Shown: positions 1 to 10,649 of the stretch, piece by piece
Numbering within the stretch: the stretch's first letter is position 1
How the letters are laid out: each line of letters opens with the position of its first letter
NCBI GenBank assembly: GCA_003952965.2
Contig: CM025854.1
Location: 8,862,650-8,926,649 of the forward strand
DNA from: Morella rubra
Taxonomy: Eukaryota > Streptophyta > Magnoliopsida > Fagales > Myricaceae
Direction of reading: 5' to 3'
DNA length: 64,000 nt
Notes under the pieces: model-generated
What the model saw: the letters and a program-made list of their open reading frames with translations, nothing else
Told to the model about the DNA's origin: nothing
Database searches by the model: none
Program-made: the position numbers and the translations under genes

Positions 1-80
1 AAAGTTGTATATAAGTATGTGTTAATAAGTAATCACAGTAACGTATTACTTAAAAAAAAAAGGTAATCACAATCACGTGA

Positions 81-215
81 CGATCGATCACTAAATGTGC
101 CGATTGATCGATCACCGATCGATCGCTAAATGTGCCGATTGATCGATCACCGATCGATCGCTAAATGTGCCGATTGATCGATCACCGATCGATCGCTAAA
201 TGTGTCGATTGATTG
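81..215. repeat. 35-bp tandem repeat, about 3.5 copies
   Basis: The string CTAAATGTGC recurs at 91, 126 and 161, with a variant at 196, an exact 35-bp period. Each unit contains two GATCGATC-type palindromes. It lies inside the CACTA subterminal region. Confidence 0.9.
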
Positions 216-894
216 TTTCTAAATGTTCCGATCGATCGTTAGTAATTGCGATCGATCGTGAAATGGTGATCGATCAATCAATTTGACCGATCGAACGCTA
301 TTTGTAAAACGACGTGTTTCAGTGCACAGACGATTGATCGTCCATGCAACCAAATGCACAGTATCACTAAGGGATCGATTGCCACAAAGACGATCGATCG
401 CCAGTTGATCAAAACGCTGCGCTTCACATTGTAGCTTACCGATCGATCGCTTAAGTGTAAGCGATTGATCGATCACCATTTCAAGTAGGACGACATAATA
501 TACTGATCGATCTAATATACGTGATCAATCGGTCCCGAATTAAAACGCACAGTTTCGGGGGAACGATCGATTGCTCCTGTACCAAATTCAGCGATCGATC
601 GGTTAATTTAACCGATCGATCATTGGACTTAGCACCTACAAAGCGATCGATCGCCTATTAAGGCGATCGATCGGTTTGGGAACGAAGACACACAGATGTT
701 ACAAAACCCCAAAACAGGCCCAAAATCACCCAAAATTGATCCAAAACAATCCTAAACTCTTAAAACATACATCAACAATAAAATAAATACATTTTACGGA
801 CTTAAATGGATGATATAGCAAATTAGAAAACATAAACTAAAAATTTGCTAGTGAACAACCGCTTAATATTGCTTAAAAAATAATATAAGTACGT

Positions 895-1045
895 ACCTTT
901 GACGTAGAAGACGATGAAGGATGATTCCACGCACTTTGGAAGACAATGCAGCACGAAATGGCTCCTTGTACTTTGAGAGGATGAGAGAGATTTTGTGGAG
1001 AGATAATCGGTAAAAATGACTTTGGCGGTTTCATATAATCGTTCG
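895..1045 (-). promoter_or_regulatory. Candidate promoter and first exon of the CACTA element
   Basis: The palindrome-free gap 680-1035 separates two CGATCGATCG clusters. On the minus strand it has an AT-rich TATATGA-like box near 1035, a leader with CTCTC runs, and a good splice donor (AAAG followed by GTACGTAC) ending at about 897. This fits the 5' end of a transposase transcript leaving the element terminus at 1481. It is inferred from layout only; no protein similarity was recognised. Confidence 0.3.
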
Positions 1046-1481
1046 TGCCGATCGATCGGTAGTTACGTGACGATCGATCGCTATACTTTTAACACGTGGC
1101 GTCCTGCCATTCGTTGAAACGACGATCGATCGCTTACCTAGGGATCGAACGGCGATTCGAAAAGTGATGGTTACGCTTACCCGATTGATCGACATACATT
1201 ACTGATCGATCGACGTTTCGTGTTTGCAGACGGTTACTATACCGATCGATCGGTTAATATGAACGATCGATCGATTTTCAAAGCCACGTGATTATTAATA
1301 AACGATCGATCGATATATAAACAACGATCGATCGGTTTGAGTGACGACGTAAATTCGTCGCCTAAACTCTTTGCATGTAATGACGGAGCATTTCTTCACA
1401 AAATTAACAATCGATCAGTTTATGACCGATCGATCGGTGGTGTGATGAAACTTTTCGTCGCCAAAAAATTAACTTTTAGTG

Positions 1482-1789
1482 AGGAAGGCCTACCAATAAC
1501 GTGGGAGGTGTTTGAAGAGGAGCTGTGGACTCATTTTCGTCCCATAGATTGTGAAGACTTCGATGAAGCCTTGTCCAGAGTGAGGCAGGTGGGGATGTTG
1601 CGCGACTACCAGAAGGAATTCGAGAAGCTCAACAACCGAGTTCAAGGATGGACACAGAAGGCTCTAGTTGGTACGTTCATGAGAGGATTGAAGGCTGAAA
1701 TTTTCAAAGAAATTCGGTTGTTTAAGCCAAAGACGTTGAAGGATGATATCAGCTTGGCCCGCATGAAGGACGATCAACTACAATGACAA
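1482..1789 (+). pseudogene. Ty3-gypsy gag fragment
   Basis: The downstream part of the open frame 1337-1789 resembles the retrotransposon gag family: a TWEVFEEELWTHF-type start, then acidic and basic helices with RVRQVGMLRDYQKEFEKL and GTFMRGLKAEI. In an element, Gag would form the cytoplasmic virus-like particle. The first ~48 codons of the frame come from the CACTA terminus read in frame, so the N-terminus is chimeric and not native. The frame ends at a stop at 1787, and the expected zinc-knuckle region follows only in broken frames up to about 1970. Confidence 0.75.
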
Positions 1790-1974
1790 AGGAAGTTCCA
1801 AGGGCTGACTTTTTCCATCTCGGGCATTGCTGGCTCTTCCATCAACCATCAAGTCTCCCACTTCGACGCTGATCAAGAGGTCATGGGAAGAAATGCTAAA
1901 AAGGAAAGCACAAAGGCCTTTGCTTCAATTGCAACGATAGATTCACTGCGGGCCATAAATGCCAAGTAGCCTGA

Positions 1975-2310
1975 TTGCTTTTGCTGGAAAGCAGTGCCAC
2001 TGATGCTGATGACATTATGTGTGAAGAAATCACTGAAGAAGAAACTGGCAACAAAGATGAGGAGTCACTAGATTTGGAAATATCCCTACACACACTAACG
2101 GGATGGTCCACACCCTGGACCATGCAGGTCAAGGCACAAATTGGACACCATGATTTTGTGGTGCTCATTGACAGTGGATCCACACATAATTTTAGAAGTG
2201 CCAAGGTGGCTAATATGCTAGATCTGCCCATAATTCCTACGGAACCTTTCACAGTGTGGGTTACTGATGGTAATCAACTAAGATGTGAAGGGAGGTTTGA
2301 AAATGTCTAG
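1975..2310 (+). pseudogene. Ty3-gypsy aspartic protease fragment
   Basis: The frame contains VLIDSGSTHNF (near residues 61-71), the catalytic DSG motif of the retropepsin family found between gag and RT in plant gypsy elements. It is preceded by an acidic linker and a typical QVKAQIG..HDFVVLIDSG strand pattern. It ends at a TAG at 2308, after which reverse-transcriptase similarity is delayed to about 2680, so the linker is frameshifted. It would process the Gag-Pol polyprotein. Confidence 0.75.
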
Positions 2311-2680
2311 ATTTTACTTCAAGGAATTTCATTCTCTTTAACTCTTTATTCCTTGCCTTTGACTAGTCTTGATCTATTGTTAGGAGTTCAATGGCTAGAA
2401 TTATTTGGCTTTGTAGTATGTAATTGGTAGCAAATGATGATGAAGTTTTAGTAGGGAAATCAAGATAGAAAGTTGCAAGGAGCAGACAACCCCATTATTC
2501 AGCCAACTTCATTAAAAAAACATCTCTAAGGAGTTGAGGCATGGAAGCTCTACATTCACTCTACATCTTCAAGCCATGGAGGAAATAGAATGGTCAAACA
2601 TGCAACCTGACATCCACCAAATGCTTGAGGAATATGCCAATATTTTTCGGGAGCCCACATAACTTCCACCAGTCTGAGAG

Positions 2681-3103
2681 GTGGACCACTATATTCCCTT
2701 GAAAGAAGGAATCGAGCTCGTCAAAGTAAGACCTTACAGATATGCCTATTTTCATAAAGCTAAAATTAAAAAACAAGTTCATGACATACTTAAATTGGGG
2801 CTTATGAAACCTAGCACGAGTCATTTTTCCTCACTCGTATTACTTGTCAAAAAGAAAGATGGGTCTTGGCATTTTTGCCCAAGTTATAGGGCTCTTAATG
2901 TCATTACTATAAAAGACTGATTTTCCACTCCCACTGTTGATGACATTCTAGATGAACTCTATGGAGCTTCCTATTTTACCAAATTAGATCTACGGGCGGG
3001 ATACCACCATGTAAGAGTTCAGCCTCAAGACACTCACAAAACTGCCTTTCGTATACATAATGGGCATTACGAATATTTAGTCATGCATTTCGGACTTTAT
3101 GCC
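2681..3103 (+). pseudogene. Ty3-gypsy reverse transcriptase, N-terminal part
   Basis: Motifs run in order: VRPYRYAYFHKAKIKKQV, a LVKKKDGSWHF block, and, after a frame break near 2920, [27 protein letters not shown] and a truncated FGL. These are the fingers and first palm motifs of gypsy RT. The segment stops at about 3100 just before the expected T-N-A-P-A and Y/FxDD active-site region, where integrase sequence is abruptly joined. The missing active site is not found anywhere in the first half of the element. Confidence 0.8.
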
Positions 3104-4005
3104 AAGTATGCTATAGACTTCATATATGGTCTTCCCACATTCTCACGGCAAGGATACCATTACGGTGGTTGTGGATCACGCCCATTTTCTAACACTGTCT
3201 CATCCATTTTCAGCAAAGATGGTGGCCATTTATTGATGGCATTATCAAATTCCATGGCATGACTCGGTCCATTATTAGTGATCGAGATCTTATCTTTCTT
3301 AGCAAATTTTGGCAAGAGTTTTTTAAATTTCTTCTTGAGCTACCATCCATAAATGATAATCTGAGGTGGTGGTGTGGAACAATACCTTCACTGTTTTATG
3401 TATAAACAGCACGACAATGGTGCTTGTTTCTACCATTGGTAGAATCCATTTCCACGTTTCTACCGGAATGACACCGTTCCAGGCATTGTATAGGCGACTG
3501 TGGATCTTTGGTAGTAGAAGAGGTTGACAATAACCTTATTGCTTGGGATAAGTTGTTAAAGCATCTCAAGTTGAATTTCAAGCACCCGCAACCGAACAAA
3601 GCAATGGCTGATAAACGACGTCGAGATATCGTTTTGAAGAAGTTGAGTTAGTTTTACTCAAACTCCATCTGTATCCAACAATCTGTCTTCAAAAGAGCAC
3701 ACCAGAAACTTGCAAGCAAATATTACGGCCGTATCCAGTTGAGAAAAAGTGGGCAGTGTTGCTTATCAATTAAAACTTCTGTTGGTTCTTGCATACATCC
3801 CCTTTTTCATGTTTCATTGCTTCACAAATATTACGGGAATAGCAGCGCAAGTGTAGCACTTCCACCTATTGGTAACGGTGCAGTAGAGTGGAACCCAAAA
3901 TATTTTGGACACTCGTTGGGTACGAAGAGCTTTCAGTTTCTTGAAGAAAGTTTGGTTAAGTGGCAAAACTTACCGAAAATGCAACGTGGGAGCTAACAAT
4001 GAGCT
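3104..4005 (+). pseudogene. Duplicated integrase C-terminal and chromodomain segment (copy 1)
   Basis: This stretch repeats 6918-7947. It begins with DFIYGLP and integrase core pieces (a [13 protein letters not shown] string with one catalytic Asp), then the integrase C-terminal region, then a chromodomain-like end (CIHPLFHVSLLHKYY, and SFQFLEESLVKWQNLP). Relative to copy 2 it carries many small deletions, for example around 3320-3380, 3865-3910 and 3975-4000, which shift the frame repeatedly. In the intact family the integrase inserts the cDNA and the chromodomain targets chromatin; here it is dead sequence. Confidence 0.8.
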
Positions 4006-4059
4006 CAAAAAATAGTTCATGGACCTTGAGGACAAGCGTCTACTTGCAGGGGAGGGTAT

Positions 4060-4690
4060 TGTTACACCTGTGCTACAATTGCCACGCTGTTCCCAACGAT
4101 TTTGCAAGACTAATTCAAAATACAAAACAACTTGAAGATTCTGTGGGAAATGTGTAGAAGAATAAAGTCTTGGTCAAAGGCTATTTCGTTAGTCCTGCGA
4201 GGAGTATGTGTTGAAGATCTAGTGTTGATTTTTAGCTTCAATTTGTTATTTGTTATCCATTTGTTATTTTGTAGTTGTTGCCTTATCTTCTGTTATTTTA
4301 TTGTTGTTGCTCTTTATTCGGAGAACGAGGGATTTGGTTGTAATTTAAATTCGGTAAAGTGGTTTGTAAGCATCAAGTATTTATCAAATAATTATGTGGT
4401 TTCCTCTCACCCGAAGAGAGATTTTTTCTTCATCTCTTTGTTATTTTGTTTGGGACCTATCAACTGTATTGTTTGCTCTGCTTTCATGGATGGTAGGAAT
4501 TTTTTGGCTATTCAAGTTGTTGGAGGTAATTGGACGAACACCAACCTTAGCATGCTGGAGATGGGTGAAGTAAAATAACCTCGTCCTCTTGTCCACCATC
4601 TTTTGTAGATCAGCTGTTATCAGTGTAAATCTTGCACTGGGTATGTATACAAATCATGGCTTTTGTATATCAGATCAACATGTAGACTGA
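4060..4690 (+). repeat. 3' LTR of the gypsy element, copy 1 (end uncertain)
   Basis: A purine tract (GGGGAGGGTAT) is followed by TGTTACACC at 4060, the usual PPT/LTR border. The LTR contains an open stretch (4132-4578) that is repeated at 8326-8508 and again after 8797. It resembles no protein I recognise and is treated as non-coding LTR. The right LTR border was not resolved because the flank is duplicated too. Confidence 0.5.
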
Positions 4691-5479
4691 AAAACTTTTT
4701 CTTACTCACCAAGAAGTTTAAGTAAACAACTTATAATCTAATGGACTATCATCCTCTTTTTTTGATATCTATCTCTTGTATAAATTTGTTGCTATTTTTA
4801 AAGTGAAAATAGGGCATACATAATCTTCACCATTGACCCAAGAACTTTAACAAAAGGAATGAGCATCCCAGCTGATAGCCCAAAAGCCAATGAACATCGT
4901 GAGAATCTTACATCTCTTTTTCTTAGATTTAGAACCTAGTCTTCTCAAGTCTTACCACCTTTCTTTGTTGTAGTGAAATATTTGGATGCTGAAAGGCACA
5001 TAAGAGTATTTGAGTTGAATAGAAAATAAGCTACGCCTTTTAGAACAACAAAAAAGAACAAAAAAAATGAAAGACTAGCGACAAAATATGGTTACAGGCA
5101 CAAGATCAATCTGCCCCTTTATAAATAAATTATATCCACGTTTCTTCTATTGTCGCTTTAATGACATTAATCAGCAACAAAAATTTCGCAGCAAATAAAA
5201 TCTTCTAGGCAACGACGAAGAAGACGTTGCAAAATGGGTAAACCAAGGGAAATGGGTACCTACAGAAGGCATATGGGTGACAAGTTACGCTAGTCTCTCA
5301 CGACTCAAACATCAGTCGCTAATTTCAGAATGAATAGCAGCGAGAAGAAAAGGTGCTGCCCATAGTTGTAGTCACGCGGTATTGATGACGGAGCATCGAC
5401 AATTTTTTGTCAACGTTGGTTTCTTGTCTCGATGATTTTTCTTCTTTTAGCAACGTTCAGGCTCACAGCTATACAGAGA

Positions 5480-5492
5480 AATTCTTGTAGTG
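5480..5492 (-). mobile_element. CACTA transposon end (copy 1)
   Basis: The reverse complement reads CACTACAAGAATTTCTCTGT from 5492, a textbook CACTA terminus. The 450 bp to its left contain short GCGAC/GTCGC/CGACG motifs like a CACTA subterminal region. The opposite end was not identified. A duplicate terminus occurs at 10228. Confidence 0.5.
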
Positions 5493-5885
5493 AATATTTC
5501 AACATTTCAAGCCAAATAATGGAATCCACAATTACCATTTGCACAATTCCCCATATACCATCAAAACAATATAAAAGATTGTGCACATTTAAAATCTCAA
5601 CTTCCAATATCAAAGAATTTAATTTCACACAATAACATATTTCCAAACATTTTCCAATTACAAAGAACCGAACATCTCGTGCACTTAACTTTCACAACAT
5701 AAGAGTTTAAGAAAAGTGTCATTGAAGAGCCACTTATCCCAAACGCTAAACCCAAAGCTTACAGCTTCTCAAATAATTGTCGAATAATCACTCATAACCT
5801 AAATTAATATTTAACATCATTCATCAACACCAATATGGAGTTTGCGTCATTCTTTATGACCTTAAAAGTAATAAAATCTTTGCAC

Positions 5886-6720
5886 CATATTTGATTGACA
5901 AGAAGTTTTTTAAAATAGCTTTTGAAATTTTGAGGCAACACTAGTTCTTTGTCAAAGCTAGCAAATGTGCTTTTGGACAAGGAGCTTGAATATCTTGTCA
6001 TTTTAACAAGGTAGGTTGATCAAGAAAAATTGAAGTCATGTAAGATGGCCACGACTACTACTATTTCAATTACGTGGTTTTTTGGGTCTTACAGGTTACT
6101 ATAGGAAGTTTGTCAAAGCTATAAATTGTAGCCCCCACTATTTCCTTAAAAGGGCAATTTGGGTGGACGACGAGGCGGAAAAGCATTTTGCACACTCAGA
6201 GGCTATGACATGCACTCTCATTTTAGCATGCCAAATTTTAATGGTCTTTTATTATGAAACTGACGCTCTTGATGTATAGGTGCGGTATTAATCAACAAGG
6301 CAAGCCCATTGCTTTCATGAGTCGACATTGGGAGTCACAAACTCAATGGTCACATATGCCAGAGATGCTAGCGATACTTGCCTCCAACATGGCGCCCATA
6401 TTTGATTGGCAAGAGTTTTTCATTTAGCAGACTATGTAACTCAAGTATTTTTGGAACAAAAAAATTGTTGCCAAACAACAAAAATGGGTCGCCAAATCAT
6501 AGGTTATATTACCAACTGACCAGAAAGGAAAATAGATGCACTCTCGATGTCCCATACTAAATACTATGTCTGTGTCGCAGGTTAGTTTCTGGGAGGAGAT
6601 AAAAAAAAGCTACCAAAGGACATCCCTACCTGATACGCATTGCTCAATTAGCCAACAACTCTCCAGAGAGCTCCTTACTGCATTTAGGAAGGGCTGGTGT
6701 TTTACAAAATCCGTGTGGTG
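5886..6720 (+). pseudogene. Ty3-gypsy RT C-terminus and RNase H fragment
   Basis: Broken frames read FEILRQH..FFVKASKCAFG (end of RT palm/thumb), LTGYYRKFVKA (connection), then INQQGKPIAFMSRH, PEMLAIL and QKWVAK, the RNase H and tether motifs of gypsy pol. There are several in-frame stops and frameshifts. With the 2681-3103 piece it brackets the lost RT active site. The split shows that 3104-5885 was placed inside RT with loss of a short piece of it. Confidence 0.75.
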
Positions 6721-7450
6721 GTGCCTCCCAATACACCACTCATTGAGCAATTGCTACAGGAATTTCATGACACTAGGGTAGGTGGCCATTTGGGAGTTTT
6801 GAGGACATTCAAAAGATTGGCCTAACTCGGTGAAGGTCTACGTTCAGTCTTGCGCTATATGTTAGAAAAATAAAGCGAGACATTGTCCCCCTACTGGCTT
6901 GCTCCAACCATTGCCTGGTGCCATGCCAAGTATGGATGATATTACTATAGACTTCATAAATGGTCTTCCCACATTTCACGACAAGGATACCATTACGTGT
7001 TGTGATCATTTGAGTAAATATGCCCATTTTCTAACACTGTCTCATCCATTTTTAGCAAAGATGGTGGCCGAAAGATTTATTGATGGCATTATCAAATTCC
7101 ATGGCATGACTCGGTCCATTATTAGTGATCGAGATCTTATCTTTCTTAGCAAATTTTGGCAAGAGTTTTTTAATCATCTGAACAAATCTTAAGATGAGCT
7201 CCGCCTACCATCCAAAATGATAGCCAATCTGAGATGGTCAATCATTGTGTGGAACAATACCTTCACTGTTTTATGTATAAACAACACGACAATGGTGCTT
7301 GTTTCTACCATGGGTAGAATCCTGGTATAATACTGCTTTCCACGTTCTACCGAATGACACCGTTCCAGGCATTGTATAGGCGACTTCCCTCCATCCATTC
7401 CATTATATTCACCTGGATCTTTGTAGTAGAAGAGGTTGACAATAACCTTA
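6720..7450 (+). pseudogene. Ty3-gypsy integrase fragment (copy 2)
   Basis: A degraded HHCC zinc-binding region (FHDTRVGGHLGVLRTFKRL) is followed by the catalytic core: DDITIDFINGLP with the first Asp, [13 protein letters not shown], and [25 protein letters not shown] with the second Asp. A frame break at about 7190 precedes the region that should hold the catalytic Glu. A MTPFQALYRRLPS block is present at 7354. This copy is closer to full length than copy 1 but is still inactive. Confidence 0.8.
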
Positions 7451-7599
7451 TTGCTTGGGATAAGTTGTTAAAGCATCTCAAGTTGAATTTCGAAGCAACC
7501 CGCAACCGAACAAAGCAAGTGGCTGATAAACGACGTCGAGATATCGTATTTGAAGAAGTTGAGTTAGTTTTACTCAAACTCCATCTGTATCACTAACAA

Positions 7600-7947
7600 T
7601 CTGTCTTCAAAAGAGCACACCAGAAACTTGCAAGCAAATATTACAGGCCGTATCCAGTTGAGAAAAGAGTGGGCAGTGTTGCTTATCAATTAAAACTTCC
7701 TGTTGGTTCTTGCATACATCCCCTTTTTCATGTTTCATTGCTTCACAAATATTACGGGAATAGCAGCGCAAGTGTAGCACTTCCACCTATTGTGGATAAC
7801 GGTGCAGTAGTAGTGGAACCCAAAAATATTTTGGACACTCGTTGGGTACGAAGAAGCTTTCAGTTTCTTGAAGAAAGTTTGGTTAAGTGGCAAAACTTAC
7901 CGGCCAAAGATGCAACGTGGGAGCTAACAGATGAGCTCAAAAAATAG
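7600..7947 (+). pseudogene. Integrase C-terminus and chromodomain (copy 2)
   Basis: The frame 7669-7947 reads VGSVAYQLKLP, then CIHPLFHVSLLHKYY, then WVRRSFQFLEESLVKWQNLPAKDATWEL. The last block has the pattern of the chromodomain at the end of plant chromovirus integrases, which directs insertion to marked chromatin. The frame stops at TAG (7945-7947), about 45 bp before the LTR, as expected for the natural end of pol. Confidence 0.8.
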
Positions 7948-7991
7948 TTCATGGACCTTGAGGACAAGCGTCTACTTGCAGGGGAGGGTAT

Positions 7992-8640
7992 TGTTACACC
8001 TGTGCTACAATTGCCACGCTGTTCCCAACGATTTTGCAAGACTAATTCAAAATACAAAACAACTTGAAGATTCTGTGGGAAATGTGTAGAAGAATAAAGT
8101 CTTGGTCAAAGGCTTCATTTTTAGTGCTGCGAGGAGTATGCGTTGAAGATCTAGCAGCTGATTTTTAGCTTCAATTTGTTATTTGTTATCCATTTGTTAT
8201 TTTGTAGTCATTGCCTTATCTTCTGTTATTTTAGTTGTTGCCAATCTTTATTCGGAGAACGAGGGATTTGTTGTAATTTAAATTCGGTAAAGTGGTTTGT
8301 AAGCATCAAGTAATCAAATAATTATGTGGTTTCCTCTCACCCGAAGAGAGATTTTTTCTTCATCTCTTTGTTATTTTGTTTGGGACCTATCAACTGTATT
8401 GTTTGCTCTGCTTTCATGGATGGTAGGAATTTTTTGGCTATTCAAGTTGTTGGAGGTAATTGGACGAACACCAACCTTAGCATGCTGGAGATGGGTGAAG
8501 TAAAATAACCTCGTCCTCTTGTCCACCATCTTTTGTAGATCAGCTGTTATCAGTGTAAATCTTGCACTGGGTATGTATACAAATCATGGCTTTTGTTTAT
8601 ATCAGATCGAACATGTAGACTGAGTAAAAAAATTTTTCTT
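7992..8640 (+). repeat. 3' LTR of the gypsy element, copy 2 (end uncertain)
   Basis: It starts with TGTTACACC after GGGGAGGGTAT, as in copy 1 at 4060. It continues into the same downstream sequence, so the right border cannot be fixed by comparing the copies. Confidence 0.5.
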
Positions 8641-9420
8641 ACTCACCAAGTAAGTTTAAGTAAACAACTTATAATCTAATGGACTATCATCCTCTTTTTT
8701 TGATATCTATCTCTTGTATAAATTTGTTGCTATTTTTAAAGTGAAAATAGGGCATACATAATCTTCACCATTGACCCAAGAACTTTAACAAAAGGAATGA
8801 GCATCCCAGCTGATAGCCCAAAAGCCAATGAACATTATTTTATTGTTGTTGCCAAGTCTTTATTCGGAGAACGAGGGATTTGGTTGTTATTTAAATTCGG
8901 TGAAATGGTTTGTAAGCGTCAAGTAATTTTATCTAATAATTATTGTGGTTTCCTCTCACCCGAAGAGAGATTTTTTCTTCATCTCTTTGTTATTTTGTTT
9001 GGGACCTATCAACTGTATTGTTTGCTCTGCTTTCATGGATGGTAGGAATTTTTTTGGCTATTAAGTTGTTGGAGGTAATTGGACGAACACCAACCTTAGC
9101 ATGCTGGAGATGGGTGAAGTAAAATAACCTCGTCCTCTTGTCCACCATCTTTTGTAGATCAGCTGTTATCAGTGTAAATCTTGCACTGGGTATGTATACA
9201 AATCATGGCTTTTGTTTATATCAGATCGAACATGTAGACTGAGTAAAAAAATTTTTCTTACGAACACCAACCTTAGCATGCTGGAGATGGGTGAAGTAAA
9301 ATAACCTCGTCCTCTTGTCCACCATCTTTTGTAGATCAGCTGTTATCAGTGTAAATCTTGCACTGGGTATGTATACAAATCATGGCTTTTGTATATCAGA
9401 TCTGTAGACTGACCAAAACT
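8233..9420 (+). repeat. Nested partial tandem duplications within the LTR/flank
   Basis: The block starting CGAACACCAACC occurs at 8465, 9084 and 9261 (and at 4535 in copy 1). Sequence 8233-8830 restarts at about 8840 after the text of the flank at 8833; this second run is cut at 9260 and restarts again from the same block. Three overlapping partial copies are therefore chained. Confidence 0.85.
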
Positions 9421-10215
9421 TTTGTATTGCTCACCATGGAAATTTAAGTAAACAACTTATAATCTAATGGACTATCATCCTCTTTTTCTCATATCTATCT
9501 CTTGTACAAATTTGTTGCTATTTTTAAAGTGAAAATAGGGCATACATAATCTTCACCATTGACCCAAGAACTTTAACAAAAGGAATGAGCATCCCAGCTG
9601 ATAGCCCAAAAGCCAATGAACATCGTGAGAATCTTACATCTCTTTTTCTTAGATTTAGAACCTAGTCTTCTCAAGTCTTACCACCTTTCTTTGTTGTAGT
9701 GAAATATTTGGATGCTGAAAGGCACATAAGAGTATTTGAGTTGAATAGAAAATAAGCTACGCCTTTTTTGAGAACAACAACAAAAGAACAAAAAAAAAAT
9801 GAAATGACTAGCGACAAAAAATATGGTTACAGGCGACAAGATCAATCTGCCCCTTTATAAATAAATTATATCCACGTTTCTTCTATTGTCGCTTTAATGA
9901 CATTAATCAGCAACAAAAATTTCGCAGCAAATAAAATCTTCTAGGCAACGACGAAGAAGACGTTGCAAAATGGGTAAACCAAGGGAAATGGGTACCTACA
10001 GAAGGCATATGGGTGACAAGTTACGCTAGTCTCTCACGACTCAAACATCAGTCGCTAATTTCAGAATGAATAGCAGCGAGAAGAAAAGGTGCTGCCCATA
10101 GTTGTAGTCACGCGGTATTGATGACGGAGCATCGACAATTTTTTGTCAACGTTGGTTTCTTGTCTCGATGATTTTTCTTCTTTTAGCAACGTTCAGGCTC
10201 ACAGCAATACAGAGA

Positions 10216-10228
10216 AATTCTTGTAGTG
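10216..10228 (-). mobile_element. CACTA transposon end (copy 2)
   Basis: Same terminus as at 5492, carried along by the large direct repeat; the reverse complement begins CACTACAAGAATTTCTC at 10228. Confidence 0.5.
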
Positions 10229-10649
10229 AATATTTCAACATTTCAAGCCAAATATTTCAAATGAGTTCATATAATCCCAACAATTTCATATTACCAAAAT
10301 TTGCACAATTCCCCATATACAACATTAAAACAATATAAAAGATAGTGCACATTTAAAATCTCAACTTCCAATATCAAAGAATTTAATTTCACACAATAAC
10401 ATATTTCCAAACATTTTCCAATTACAAAGAACCGAACATCTCGTGCACTTAACTTTCACAACATAAGAGTTTAAGAAAAGTGTCATTGAAGAGCCACTTA
10501 TCCCAAACGCTAAACCCAAAGCTTACAGCTTCTCAAATAATTGTCGAATAATCACTCATAACCTAAATTAATATTTAACATCATTCATCAACACCAATAT
10601 GGAGTTTGCGTCATTCTTTATGACCTTAAAAGTAATAAAATCTTTGCAC

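Larger units (their letters stand above)
1..1481 (-). mobile_element. CACTA (En/Spm-type) transposon terminus, truncated by window edge
   Basis: Read on the minus strand from 1481, the sequence begins CACTAAAAGTTAA, the CACTA signature. It is followed by alternating CGTCGCC-type motifs and by dozens of CGATCGATCG-like palindromes spread over 70-670 and 1040-1440. Dense short subterminal motifs are characteristic of CACTA ends, where the element-encoded TnpA-type protein binds. Immediately right of 1481 the reading frame becomes Ty3-gypsy gag, so the element is inserted in gag. The expected 3-bp target duplication would be AGG (1482-1484), but the other end is outside the window. No transposase coding region is visible in this stretch. 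Confidence 0.65.
3104..5885 (+). repeat. Large direct repeat, copy 1 (partner 6918-10650)
   Basis: From integrase through chromodomain, LTR, the downstream unique-looking flank and a CACTA end, this segment repeats 6918-10650 with high identity. Copy 2 is longer because it contains extra internal duplications at 8840-9420. Where copy 1 ends (about 5885) the reverse transcriptase resumes; where copy 2 ends (about 10650) unrelated sequence follows. Confidence 0.85.
1482..8000 (+). mobile_element. Degenerate Ty3-gypsy chromovirus-type retrotransposon with internal duplication
   Basis: Domains appear in the gypsy order gag, protease, reverse transcriptase, RNase H, integrase, chromodomain, all on the plus strand and all frameshifted. 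The order is broken at about 3100. The reverse transcriptase stops and a copy of integrase, chromodomain, 3' LTR and downstream flank follows (3104-5885). The rest of the reverse transcriptase, RNase H, integrase and chromodomain then resume (5886-7947). No 5' LTR is visible because the CACTA element cuts gag at 1481. The 3' LTR begins after a purine tract at 7992, with a duplicate at 4060. Confidence 0.8.

Noticed and set aside
81..215. Possible CRISPR-like repeat array
   Set aside because: The 35-bp units are contiguous without unique spacers and the context is a plant transposon.
219..479. Minus-strand 86-residue frame in the CGATCGATCG array
   Set aside because: Its composition is dictated by the palindrome repeats (recurrent IDR/SID strings); no family resemblance.
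4132..4578. 148-residue frame repeated in part at 8326 and 8797
   Set aside because: It lies inside the gypsy LTR, starts and ends at different places in each copy, and is not recognisable; repetition comes from the DNA duplication.
4940..4970. Possible second CACTA end (TTGTAGTG near 4967)
   Set aside because: It has only the core octamer, no subterminal motifs in the right direction and no partner, so chance is likely.
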